Below are positions 34,777 through 45,460 of a DNA stretch of 64,000 bases, one piece after another. The DNA lies in the NCBI GenBank assembly GCA_002914805.1, contig JXTB01000347.1:70529-134528 (forward strand). Reading direction: 5' to 3'. Numbering within the stretch: position 1 is the first letter of the stretch; every line of letters begins with the position of its first letter. The notes under the pieces were generated by a model. The model ran no database searches, was not told the origin of the DNA, and saw nothing but the letters and a program-made list of their open reading frames with translations. This DNA is from Parasponia andersonii (lineage: Eukaryota; Streptophyta; Magnoliopsida; Rosales; Cannabaceae). The position numbers and the translations under genes are program-made.

Positions 34777-36798
34777 AATGAATTCTAATGAAGGATTGCT
34801 GGAATAACCTTTTTTCGAGTGCCAATTATTGACATAGGTTTTGTCAATGGAATGAATAATTAGATTTTGAGAGCAAATCCGACCAAATTGCATACAGTTT
34901 TTTAGAAAAGTAAATAGACGACGATTTTATAGTAGTTCAACTCCAAAAAGATGATCTATGTCTACCATAGTTTATTATGGAGGGAGTGTATATAATGTTA
35001 TAGTTTCACTTTAGCAAATTAGTGCATATATAAACTTGTCCCACAATAAGACTGAGGTCATCTAATCATAAATGGAGAGTCCTAATCATTTATAATTGCA
35101 TGAATTATTTTAGGTAGCATGATTATCTCAAAATAATAAGATAATTATAAATATTCAATAATTATCTAAATATAAAGGAATTATCTATATTTGAATAAGT
35201 TATCATAATTCAAATAATAATTATCTAAGTATTTATTGAGTTCTCCATGTTCTAGAAGAATCCGCCATGGTTGCGTACGCTTCTTGTTATGTCAACATGT
35301 CAAGTTTCCCGCTAGTTATCTTTTCTATCTGCATGCAAGTGGTATTGTACTAGCTAACTTGTTATAAGCTAGCTTAACTTTCACTTGGTTGAGGTGACCA
35401 TTTTACTAGTAGATAAAAATGAGCTTACATAATTGAGGTCATATGCATTTTTTAAGTTGTGGTCGGTGACAAATAGAATTCCTCACGTTGAAAACTTACA
35501 CACACCTCATATTTTGTACGCACCTTATACTTTTCGTATATTTTTTTCTATAACTTACATTTTTTAGCACACAACAAGAATCAAATAAAATCAAAATGAC
35601 AAAGAATTGGAATTTATTAAGAGAGAGATTTAATAAGCACTGGTCAAACTATTTAATCTTATTTAACTATATCCTTTTGTTTTGTGATAGAATATAATGA
35701 AGAAAAGAAAAGGGCTATGGTATAAACCAAAAATCATGCTACATTCAAACATATCTTAATCATGTGGATACCTTGTGTTACATGCTTTAACTGAAAAGAT
35801 TCAATTTGCATTCTTAAAAACATGAGATCGAATTTCATATTTTGTTTTAGCACATGAGAAAATTTTCATATTTTCTCATTCTAGAATCCTCAATTTAAAA
35901 TGAAACATGAGAAAATACTAAAAACACTTATGTAATTTAGCAAAGTCTCAGTTTTCACCAAATAATTTTTTTTAAAAAAATACAAAATATATCCTCTCAA
36001 AAAATGAATTTGGGTCAAAATTATCTCCTAGGTCAAATTTGATCAAAATTATGTTCTGAAATGATACTAATACTCTTAGTCAAAATTAATTAGTCTATAA
36101 GTCTTCATAACCCTATAACCAAATGATTAAGCTTTTTTAAAATAAAAATAACATCGACTTTTTAAGAATAAATTTAAGTATATGGCATTTAAGTTATTTA
36201 ATTGTTGGTCAAAGTTATTTTGTAGTTTTTAGATAAAAAATTGACAAAACATAGCGATGGAAATTGGTGATATGAATTTTGACCAATTTTAATAAACCTA
36301 GAGAATTTTTTTTTTTAATTTATTTATGAAAAAGGTTAATGGTACAAATGGTCCCTAAACTATCCAACTTGAGATAATTTGGTCTTAAGGTTCTAATTAT
36401 AGCAATTAAGTCTCTGAACTTTCTAATTTGAAGCAATTTGATTTCTAAACTATCTAAATTGCAACCTATAGTTGAGCTTTTGATAGAAAACACACATATG
36501 TAATCATGTGGTAATATCTAAAAATATATCTGAGAGATAATTTGAGAATTTTAAGGAAAAAAAAATAATCACATAAAAAATTTTCTTTAATTTTGCAGCT
36601 CCAAGAAGCCTAAAAAAATGCAAACAATATATTTTTTTCTATTTTCAAATCCTTTTATTCACTTTATTTTCCCCTAAATAACCTTTCGGCTATTGCCACA
36701 TGTTCCGTGTATATGTTTTCTATTTAAAATTTTTCCATAAAGGCATGCTTGGGGCACCTTAAGTGTCGATCATCAAGCTAAGACACTAGATGATCTCA

Positions 36799-36940
36799 GG
36801 CTTTTTTTCTTTTCTCTTGTTTTTATTTTTTTTTCATAGAACTTGTTGATCTCAGCTTGTAGAGCAAGGCTTTTTTTTTTTCTTTTTTCTTGTTTTTATT
36901 TTTTTTTCATAGAACTTGTTGATCTCAGCTCGTAGAGCAA
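36799..36940. repeat. Tandem duplication of about 70 bp
   Basis: Units 36799-36867 and 36868-36940. Each runs from GGCTTTTTTT through CATAGAACTTGTTGATCTCA to GTAGAGCAA and differs mainly in T-run lengths and one base (CAGCTTG/CAGCTCG). Confidence 0.9.
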
Positions 36941-37140
36941 ATGTTTTAATCTCTCCCTAGTGAACATCTGCCATTAATTTTGATCACCATCTTTGAACTA
37001 CATAATCATATCAAAATGGTTGCAATTTCAAAGTACCAAACAAAGCAGCAAGAGCAAAAACAAGAAAAGCGATTTTGTGTTTGGTTAGTTGATCAAGTAA
37101 AGGTTATTTGGGTATAGAAATTTAGAGTGACCCAGAACAG

Positions 37141-37149
37141 TTTCATAGA
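37141..37149. other. Target duplication, left side of the MULE
   Basis: TTTCATAGA against TTTCATATA at 45461-45469; eight of nine bases agree, and nine is the usual MULE duplication length. Confidence 0.75.
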
Positions 37150-37599
37150 AGAAATTAGGCCAAATATGCTCCCTATCACCCCTATTTTGGTCCATTGCAC
37201 AAGTTAAAAAATATTTCAAAAATATGTGTGCGGACGAAAATACCCTTACTAATACCTAAGAGAAAACATGTCTCACTTTCAAAGGAGTGTCTGTCATACT
37301 TTCCTCCAAAACTCTTCCCAAAATCTCTTGCTCTCTCTCTCTCTCCAATCGTCGTCACTACTGTTATCTGAAGACTCACCGTCTCCCGTCATCTAAAGAG
37401 CAACTGAGAAAGACGAAAACTCTCTCTTTCATCTCCTTCTCCAAAGAGTCGAGAGCTCGTCGTACTGCAAACCAAGGAAGACAAAAACTTGTTATGTCGT
37501 CTTGCCGTAAGTCGTAAATCTCTATCACTGTTGAGGATTACATTGAGGAAAATGAGCCCCTAAAAGAAGGTAAGCAAAATATGAATTGAGGGTTTTATT

Positions 37600-38200
37600 T
37601 TTTTGAATTTAGAGCATTTACAATAGAAGCCAATTTAGAAATTTTTGGTTGATATTTCGATTTAGTTAGATAATTTCTCGTTTATGAGATAGTAATTTTT
37701 TAAATTTTTGTATGACAAAAATTTCAACTTCATTATGATACTATTTCGATGCATTTTTGATTTATTTCATCAAAATTTCAATCATATTTGGATAATTATG
37801 GCTAAAAATAGTACTAGAAAAATTGTGTGAAATTTGACGTATTTTTGATGGTATTTCGATTCTTTTTCGATGTAAAATGCCAAAATTTCGATAATTTTTC
37901 GATGAAATTTTAGAATAAAGCTGCTCTAAATTTTCGATGACATTTTGATGCCTTTTTATAGTAGCTAGTAGATAATCTTGGTTCAATAGTTTTCAATTAT
38001 ATTTCAACGTGCTGCGTTTTTCGATAGTTAATTTCGACCTCCTGGCTATTTGAGATAGTTTTTGTAGGATTTTTTGATGATAATTGAAATGTCATCGAAA
38101 TCAAAATGGTCGAAATTTCGATCACTGTCCAACCTATTTCGATGAGTTTTGACTATATTTCAACGCAATTTAGATGCTTTTGATATATGTGAAATTTGTG
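37600..38200. repeat. Left subterminal TTTCGAT-rich region of the MULE
   Basis: Many scattered copies of TTTCGAT and variants (ATTTCGATTCTTTTTCGATG, TTTTTCGATGAAATTTT). The inverse motif is enriched at the right end, giving inverted symmetry. Confidence 0.7.
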
Positions 38201-38237
38201 AAAATTTTATCTAAATTGCTTTGTTCCTCTAATGCAG

Positions 38238-39100
38238 ACCTAAAAGTCAAAGCTCCTTATACCTTTTGATGAACACTTTCCTGGAAGGGTCACTACAGAA
38301 GAAACAATGGTGATGTCAAAGATTAAGGAGAGATTTAAAAAGTATGATTTATTAGAGAAGGCAAAGCAATGTCTGTTTAAACAGTTTTTTCTTGCTCCTT
38401 CAGTGCAAGCGTCGGGAGTACTTATACATCAACTACTATTGAGGAAGGTGAAATCCAAAAACTCAGTGGAGTTACAGTTTTTCATTGGGGATAGCAACTT
38501 GAGATTCGGGCTTGGTGAGTTTTCCTTGATAACGACGTTAAACTTTGGCAAAGATCAAGACGTTGTGAAGTGCAAATCTATGTCTAGTAGCATGAGGCTC
38601 AGGAAGACATACCTAAATAATGAAGCTAATGTGAGAACTAGTGAATTAGAAGCAGCATTTCTAAATTGTGAGGAGAAGGAGGATGTATGGAAGTTGGGTT
38701 TGTGCTACTTGGTAGATGGGTTCTTGATGGCGCAAGAGTCACACACCAAGATTCTGATGGATATACTCTTTTTTGTGGAGAATGGAGAGGATTTCTTCAA
38801 TTATCCATAAGGAATATGATCTTATGTGAGTATGTTTGCTAGTTTGAATAAGTACATGATATATTAGAGAGAAAACTACCTTCACTAAGATGGAAAAGAA
38901 TAAGAAGGCAAAGGAAACTCAATACACAGTCTATGGGTTTAGTATTGCTTTATAGTATTGGGCTTATGAAGCTATCCCCAAGCTTACTGGTGCGTTTTCT
39001 GAGAACCATGGCATCAAATTCCTAAGGATGCTGTCATGGATAAGCAATAAAATACCATCAGTAAAAGATTGTATTGATGTATTCAAGATAAAGAAAGTAA
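38238..39100 (+). pseudogene. DUF1985 domain part of the MULE-borne Ulp1-like gene
   Basis: After a splice-like CAG at 38238 the frame reads LLIPFDEHFPGRVTTEE and continues through the ATG at 38307 to TAA at 38808. It includes IKERFKKYDLLEKAKQCLF, FGLGEFSLITTLNFG and EKEDVWKLGLCYLVDGFLM, the core of DUF1985. That domain is found in plants almost only upstream of Ulp1-type peptidases. Similarity goes on past the stop in broken form at 38880-39095: ETQYTVYGFSIAL, AIPKLTGAF, LRMLSWISNK. A possible short first exon at about 37517-37569 (ITVEDYIEENEPLKE) lies upstream, separated by the TTTCGAT-rich stretch acting as an intron. The role of DUF1985 is unknown. Confidence 0.8.
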
Positions 39101-39232
39101 GTCTGAAAAATTGAATCTATTCTATATAATTAATTTTATAAATTTATAAGTTGATTGAACTTTATTTTAACTTATTTTGCAGCTTGTCACAAATGTGTTA
39201 TTGAATCGATGGGAGGCTGAGAAAGAATTCTA

Positions 39233-39235
<3 letters not shown>

Positions 39236-39281
<46 letters not shown>
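39236..39281. repeat. (AT)n microsatellite
   Basis: About 22 TA units within the Ulp1-like gene; AT-rich filler follows to about 39840. Confidence 0.95.
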
Positions 39282-39284
<3 letters not shown>

Positions 39285-39840
39285 GTTCCACACTATTTTA
39301 TTTTAATGAGATTAAAATAATGATTTGAAAATTATGAGGTAATTTTAAATTTGAAAATCCAATAAGTGAGAGATATTTTAATTATGAGATAATTAAATTT
39401 ATAATTCAAAATTTAAATCAAAAGTTGAATTTGAATTTTTGAATATCCAAGGAGATTTAATTTGGATTAAATCTTTTAATTAAATAAATTAGAATTTGTG
39501 AAATCTTAATTATTTAAACTTGAATATTATCTCTCATAGTTATTATTTAATAATATCTTTTGTGAAAAGATTGTTCAATTATTAAATAATTATAAATGCT
39601 AGAATGATTGATAATCATTAACTTTTTCTATTTTATTAAATTCTGCTAATACTTGATTATTATATGAAAATATTGTATGCATATTCTATATAGAGTATTT
39701 AATTACATGATCTTAGTAATATGTCATATAGGATAGTACAACTACTCACATGCAAAATATGAACATGCTTACATAACTGATTTTAGGTTACTAAGTAAAT
39801 TAGATAACTGAGTAAAATCATTAAATCCCTAATTATAAAA
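39282..39840. other. AT-rich non-coding insert in the Ulp1-like gene
   Basis: No coding support. Repeated TTAAATTTGAAAT / AATTATTTAATAA words. Probably intron sequence or an insertion between the DUF1985 and linker parts. Confidence 0.4.
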
Positions 39841-39904
39841 TATTGAGTGGGAGAAGGTATAAGATACCTACACGGTCTTTATTGTTAGTTTTTTATATAT
39901 ATTC

Positions 39905-40640
39905 CACACTATATATATTAAGGAAGATGGAATTGATGTTGCGGACAAGGACGAGAACAAGAAGGAGGTTATCGAAACGAAGCAAGCTACAGAGGAGGCG
40001 GACATCTTTGACGCTCTCACAAATAAAGTAAAGGATGAACCATTAGATGATGTGCCTCGTTCACATAAGTTCTATCTTAAGTTAAAGGCTGACATCACTG
40101 AGTTGAAGGCAAACTAGTCTAAACTGAAAGCGAACCAGGTTATTGTCAATGATAAACTTGATAGGTTGTTGAAGATGGAGAAAATCAAAGCACATCGACA
40201 GTCAACTGGTTCTAATTCTGAGGCTATCCAGTCGGATATCCTTTCTCAAGGGTATCAGCCAGGTGAAGATATTGTCATATGGACTCCCACTAAAGAGCAC
40301 ACTCCTGAAGAGCATCAAACTCTGGGAGTTAAAGAGGTACAACTAGCTGAGGTGGTTGTAGTTAAGTTTGGTAGGAAGAAACAGGTCACCTAACGGTCCA
40401 AGAGACTCATTGACTACACCAATCTATCAAATAAGATGTCCATGGTTAACAATCCATGCAAACCAAACCCGTTCCAGAAAATTGAAAAAAAAAACGGCTT
40501 GATACATTTAGGAGATGGCTTGCAGGACTTATTAATAAACATAAACAAATCCATCTTCCCACTGGTACTGCTACTACTGGATTTTTCTTCGACCTGTAGA
40601 CCCGTTGGAAGTGGCTTTCAGATGAGATAATTGGATTTAT
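39905..40640 (+). pseudogene. Charged linker of the Ulp1-like gene
   Basis: Acidic/lysine-rich frame from about 39920 (DVADKDENKKEVIETKQATE), then KLKADITELKAN-x-SKLKANQ with heptad character, then frame 40166-40393 (SQGYQPGEDIVIWTPTKEHT) and RSKRLIDYTN. A third piece reads LINKHKQIHLPTGTATTGFF near 40530-40590. Such low-complexity linkers join DUF1985 and the peptidase domain in this family. At least three frame changes or stops. Confidence 0.6.
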
Positions 40641-40717
40641 AATTAAATATTTCTTGGTTCATTTTGAAATCCTTTTCTATATTTACTTAAAAGATATTAT
40701 AGTCCCTCTATTTGCAG

Positions 40718-41435
40718 CATATTGACACCACTTTTGGGTTGATACGAGAACTCTTTTGGCTTTTTCCAAAGACCTATAAAAAGAAGGTCGCCCTTGCTGA
40801 CACGGTCTACATTGCATGCATAAATAGTTAGTGGGATGCATTCCGAAAAAGCTCCAATAAAACGAAATTTAAGTGGGATGACTAGCTTACTGACTATGCC
40901 AAAGGACATCCAGATAATTTTCAATATAGCTGGAAGGAAGTTGACGAAGTTTACTATCCCTTGAACATTAGTTCAAATCATTGGGTTCTTGTGTAGATAG
41001 ATCTTCTTGCACATATACTCACAATATATGACTCTGACCAAGCATTTGTGATGATGAACATGTCGAAGAAGTCATGTATCCAATGATGAAGATGCTGCCA
41101 GACTTTTTGTTGAATGTTGAAGGAGCCGTTGATCGCGATAATCTTGATTTAACTACAACAATGAAACCTCATAATTTTCATGTTAGAAGGCTACCTTCTG
41201 ATATAGTGCCACAAATAGTGAAGAGGTAATTCAATACAATATGAGGATATTAACAAACATTTCTTCAATTAGTTATTTAGCACTATCTATATTTATTTAC
41301 CTTTACAGTGGAGCTTGCAGCGTTTTTGTTGTAAAGCACTTGGAATGTCTATTAGCCGACATTCCAATGTCCACCGTTGTTGATGATGTTATGCAATATT
41401 CAAGTGACAAATTATGTGTAGATTTATTCTACTAG
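40718..41435 (+). pseudogene. Ulp1-type (C48) cysteine peptidase domain, inactive
   Basis: Begins after TTTGCAG at 40717 with HIDTTFGLIRELFWLFPK, then KKKVALADTVYIACIN, KFKWDD-x-LTDYAKGHPD and EVDEVYYPLN. The catalytic His lies in SSNHWVLV (40975-40998) and the catalytic Asp in LTIYDSDQAF. The last exon starts at 41309 after an intron (41227-41308) and reads SGACSVFVVKHLECLLADI, with the catalytic Cys but GACS instead of the usual GDCG, ending CVDLFY with TAG 41433-41435. Stops at several places, one right after HWVLV. Ulp1 enzymes remove SUMO from proteins; MULE-borne copies have no proven substrate. Confidence 0.8.
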
Positions 41436-41614
41436 AAATTATGAGCCACAGGTGTATAATATTAATTTTTGTATAATTATTAGTTTTGCTCATTTTTCTA
41501 AATAATTTTATTTGGGATAGAGTAGCCAATGTTTTGTTATGTTACTTTGCATACTTATGTTAAAATTTGAAGTCAAAACAAATGAGATATAATTCAGCTT
41601 TTAAACAAGAGTCG

Positions 41615-42075
41615 AAATTCGATGCAATTCGTCACTATTTTTGATGCAATTTCGATGAATTTTTGATACTTTTTGTATTCACGCAACTTTAAAAATGTAG
41701 ATATATAACATAGCTGAATTTGATGCATTTCATCACTATTTTTTATGAAATTTCGATGAATTTTTAATGATTTTTGATTCACACAACTTTAAAAGTGTAT
41801 ACGTATTAAATCTGTCGAATTCGATGCAATTCGTCATTATTTTTGACGAAATTGCGATGAATTTTTGATGCCTCTTTAATTCACGCAACTTTAAAAGTGT
41901 ATAGGTATTAAATCTATCAAATTCGATGCAATTTGTCACTATTTTTTTTATGCAATTTCAATAAATATTCACCGATTATTCGATTCACACAATTTAAAAA
42001 GTGTAGACGTATTAAATCCATTGAATTCAATGTAATTCATCATTGTTTTCGATTCATTCGATGATGTTTCGACTA
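41615..42075. repeat. Minisatellite, 101-104 bp unit, about 4.5 copies, between the convergent MULE genes
   Basis: The phrase ATTCGATGCAATTCGTCAC or variant recurs at 41617, 41718, 41819, 41921 and 42025, spaced 101, 101, 102 and 104 bp. Each unit continues with a TTTCGATGAATTTTTGAT block and TTCACGCAACTTTAAAAGTG, then a TATTAAATC tail. It lies downstream of both stop codons (41435 and 42323). Confidence 0.9.
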
Positions 42076-42322
42076 TTGCAATTTTTTTATAACATTATAT
42101 CATTATAATAAAGTAAATAATATTCCAAACTTATTCCAACTAAAATATTAAAATTATTCATTACAATATTGTACTTAAAATCATAAAATTAATATTACAA
42201 AATTCTCAAGATATCTCATTTGTTGTTTGTGCGTGTGTTGATACTTTATTTGAAGCTATTGGCATCATGTATCTAAAAGTTGCCTGATTGTGGCATTTTC
42301 CCCCACAGTGGCTACAATGGTG

Positions 42323-44582
42323 TTACATTTTGATCTTCTCCCTTTTTGACTTTCTATATTTTGTTTTCAGCTGGCCAGCCTTTAGTTTATAAGGAGGTGG
42401 TTCTACCATACGTTTGCTAATATCATTAGGTACATTCCATTCTTCGTCATTTCTTACTAGATATATAGTCTCTGCATATGAGTATAGCCATGCGTTAACT
42501 GTATAATACCAGGAACACAAGGAATATGGATTGATGCATCGACTCAAAGTAGCTGTCAATGCATGCGTACATGACAGACCTGTCAAATCAAACCTCCTAC
42601 AACTATAAGCCTTTGTCTGTAAGTTAACTTGACTGCCTCTATCACCGTCCATGACATAAAACTCATAATGGCTGAAAGGCTGAACAATCAAAGTTTTCGT
42701 AGCCTCAATATGGTCCTCTAATTTCTTCTCAATCTTTTTCGCTAATAGTTTATTGGACTCGATTACCAATGTTCGCCTTTCAAAGAACCAAGTTTGTAGT
42801 GTATACCTCAGAAACTCTACCAAAGTTGTGATTTGATACTTCCGTGCATCTCTACTCATGTTATTAAAGCTCTTAGCGTTATTACTTGTCATGATGTTGT
42901 AGCGAATGGTAGAGAAGTTTGCATGGCTCTATTTTTCGATGCCTATTTCTTCTAAATAATTAGCATCCCTTGATCCTTGACCTTGATCTTCTCAAAATGA
43001 TGAAGAAAGTCATTCATCTGATAGGATTTTGCTGCCAAGAAGTATTCACTATGGTAATGATCAGTCTTGAATTTTGTTTGGATATTCATACCAATATGAT
43101 GTATGCAAACTCTATGGTGTGCTTTAGGGAACACAGTCAACAATGTATTTGCAATACTTGGGTGTTAGTCTGATACGAAGACCAAATTCTCAAAGTCTTC
43201 AATTGTTTCCTTTAGTTTCACTATAAAATACATTTAGAAGTCGTTGTTCTCTGAGTCGACTGCTCCAAATGCAACAGGATATAACTGTCTGTTTGCATCT
43301 TGTGCAATCACAACCAACATTGTCCCTCCACAGTTTGTTTTTAAGAAAGATCCATCGACACACAGCACAGGACAGCATGCTGCTCTAAAGCTTCGAATAG
43401 ATGCACCCAGTGACATGAAGAAATACTTGAGACATCCTATCTCATCGGTCTCTTACTGTGTTACCGTTCCTACATTAGTCTTCTCTAACATATATAGGTA
43501 AGATGGCAGCTTTTGGTATGAGCCATCTGTTGTTCCCCTCACATAGAAAAGTGCTTTTTTCCTACATCTCTATATCTTTTCATATGTTATGTTAATCCCA
43601 TAGTCTTTAGAAAAATCGTCGATTATTGATCGAGGGGTATAATTAGGGTTGGCTGGATTTGTATACTTTCTCTTAATGCAATGTCCAATAATCTATGGTG
43701 CTACTTGTCTATTGTCCTTATACTTTATTGCCAATGAACATGTGTGTTTAGGCACATATCTTCGCACCTCAAATATATCAGACTGCTCCACCTTTCTACC
43801 TCGTAATTGTCACGTACAATTGTCATCTATACATGTTATAAGTCAACAATCTTTGCATGATTTTTTCACCTTGAACTCAAAATTGGACTTCATTGTATAC
43901 AAGTGCAGCTTCAGCTTCAAGTCTTTCTTATTCTCAAATAGTTGACTGATCATGATTTTCACTGAATTAGAAAATCCAGCTAACAAGTTATTAGGGGTTC
44001 CCTATGGTAATTCTTCCTCTGAAAATAAGGGAACACTCCACTTTGCTGCACTATCTACTATTCTTACTCTACGCACTCGACTATTTGAAGTCCTTGGTGT
44101 TGTCCCTAGAGTTTTAGGTACTTCACTAAAGTATTCCTTTAACTCTTCTGGACGCATATTTTTCGCACCAAAACCCTAATCATATTAGTTGTCACTATCA
44201 TCTCTTATCGGTGGACATATTTTTAGAGGATACGCTGCCACTGCAGGTAGAATTGGATCTACCTCTTGCTTATCTATTTCCTCTACATCTGTTTCATGCA
44301 TAAATGAAACATTTTGACAGCAACCCTCTCCCATAAGTCTCAAGTGCAGTAAAATGGACACATATAAAGGAGTACAGTTCTGAATAGAGTAAGACATCTC
44401 TTCAAGCCAAAATTCTAGGTCACTGTCAATAGTAATCTTCATTGGAGGAATAGGGATTCCATCTCTGCCACCGCATTTATAACAACCTTAAGTTCTAAAT
44501 CAAAACGATTTTTATCAACTCCAATCACCTCATATAACTTATCTACAAGGGTCACAAAAGTTATATCTTTCTATACACCCAT
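42323..44582 (-). pseudogene. MULE transposase (mudrA type) with SWIM finger
   Basis: Nearly full-length and mostly in one frame. The N-terminus is at 44582 (VTLVDKLYEVIGVDKNRFDL), then an acidic segment (44442-44185). The DNA-binding finger region is at 43945-43740 (LFENKKDLKLKLHLYTMKSN, FEVRRYVPKHTCSL), then NPNYTPRSIIDDFSKDYGI. The catalytic domain follows: CVDGSFLKTNCGGTMLVVIA (first Asp, 43360), VDSENNDF, FVSD (second Asp, 43170), VFPKAHHRVCIHHIGMN. At TSNNAKSFNNM the family has NxAESxN, so the Glu is Lys here. The SWIM finger reads YSCRRFDLTGLSCTHA (42600-42550). Stops replace conserved Trp at five sites and a frameshift lies near 42970. It would cut and insert the element at its TIRs; this copy cannot. 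Confidence 0.9.
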
Positions 44583-44769
44583 GGTCGTACTTTCTTTAGC
44601 AATATAAGACCATAATATTTTATCTGACAAAAACATACATTCACTATTATACAAAACTATAATATTGAAGTGTGACTCTGTAAATAAAACATAAATAATA
44701 AATTAGATTCATCTAGTATACAAAATCAACAGATAAATCATAACATGTAAATAAAGAATCTATATTTTA

Positions 44770-44990
44770 TAGCCATTGAAAATTGGTCGAAATAAGCTCA
44801 AATATAATCGAAATATATCGAAATTGATCGAAAAAAACTAATTGAAATAATCATCGAAAATGAGTCGAACATAGGTCGAAATTTCGACTCTATCGAATTA
44901 AATTCGAAATATAGTCGAAGAAATTTTTACATCTCATATTGCATCGAAATATGGTCGAAATGACATCGAAAATTCGATGCTTATTGTGAA
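44770..44990. repeat. Right subterminal ATCGAAA-rich region of the MULE
   Basis: Dense copies of ATCGAAA / GTCGAAAT, for example AATCGAAATATATCGAAATT near 44798. It mirrors the left TTTCGAT region in inverse orientation. Located upstream of the transposase start. Confidence 0.75.
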
Positions 44991-45460
44991 GCAAATTTAT
45001 TTTTTCTAGAATTTTGTAGATATTCCCAGAAAATAACTTTTAATATATAAATTATACACGTAACATATCAAAACTCAGTTAAAAACCATGTCGAACAGTA
45101 TGCATAACATTTGAACACATAAACTATATACCCATTTCGCAGAGTTCTATCCTCCGTCTTACCGCCAAGTCTTTTTTCTATTTTTCAACTTTTATCCTTT
45201 TCTGCCCTTAGAATTTCAACTCCTTCGATAGTGTGATAACTTTAAGAATGAGATTAGAGGAAAGATTATGAGGATATAGAGGGAGAAATGAGGAGTTACA
45301 ACTAGGTTAAAGAAGAGAATAACTGCATATATATTTTAAACAAATTATTAAGAGTAGAAACGACATTTCAGGTGAGCATATGCATATTTTTCAGAATTTT
45401 ATTAGGGAAGTATAAGAGCCAAAATATGCTTATTATAATACATATTCAACCTAATTTCTC

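Larger units (their letters stand above)
11935..35056 (-). mobile_element. Outer Ty3/gypsy element of Tat type, interrupted by three later insertions
   Basis: Minus-strand order: gag start about 34776, then gag pieces at 34369-34776, 26817-27244 and 24345-25339, protease about 23845-24345, RT 18469-17290, RNase H about 17290-16270, integrase to the stop at 15001, and then an opposite-strand Transposase_28 ORF (11.94-13.85 kb). The interruptions are a LARD-like element (27250-34363), a solo LTR (25345-26811) and a copia element (18475-23839). Motifs LYGFTGN, VGDEPRK, RRPTLKEIMSIYHLTMKFP and the gag CQFHKEIEHDTNQC finger are those of the Tat lineage. Boundaries are approximate; LTRs could not be defined beyond the 7710/34847 repeat pair. 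Many stops and frameshifts make it non-autonomous. Confidence 0.7.
34777..37149. other. Non-coding region between the Tat element and the MULE
   Basis: 34847-35056 is the partner of the 7710-7925 repeat. From 35057 the sequence is AT-rich with no coding support. 36342-36480 carries phrases of the type GGTCCCTAAACTATC and GAACTTTCTAATTTG that recur in many plant repeats. A 70-bp tandem duplication lies at 36799-36940. Confidence 0.5.
37150..45460. mobile_element. Mutator-like element of the Kaonashi (KI-MULE) type with Ulp1-like gene and transposase
   Basis: Terminal inverted repeats: the left end AGAAATTAGGCCAAATATG matches the inverse of the right end GAGAAATTAGGTTGAATATG, with patchy similarity for about 100 bp (TATTTTGG, AAAAATATG further in). 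Length is 8311 bp. Inside are a + strand DUF1985/Ulp1 gene (about 38.24-41.44 kb) and a convergent - strand MULE transposase gene (44582-42323). Between them lies a 101-bp minisatellite. Both subterminal regions are rich in TTTCGAT (left, 37.6-38.2 kb) or its inverse ATCGAAA (right, 44.77-44.99 kb). KI-MULEs are known plant elements carrying captured Ulp1-like peptidase genes. Stops in both genes show this copy is immobile by itself. Confidence 0.85.

Noticed and set aside
35057-37140. Search for a second LTR or a gene in this 2-kb stretch
   Set aside because: No terminal repeats, coding frames or target duplications could be seen; left as unannotated non-coding DNA.
39843-40031. 62-aa ORF with a basic stretch (RTRTRTRRRLSKRSK)
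   Set aside because: It is an out-of-phase reading of the acidic/lysine-rich linker of the Ulp1-like pseudogene.
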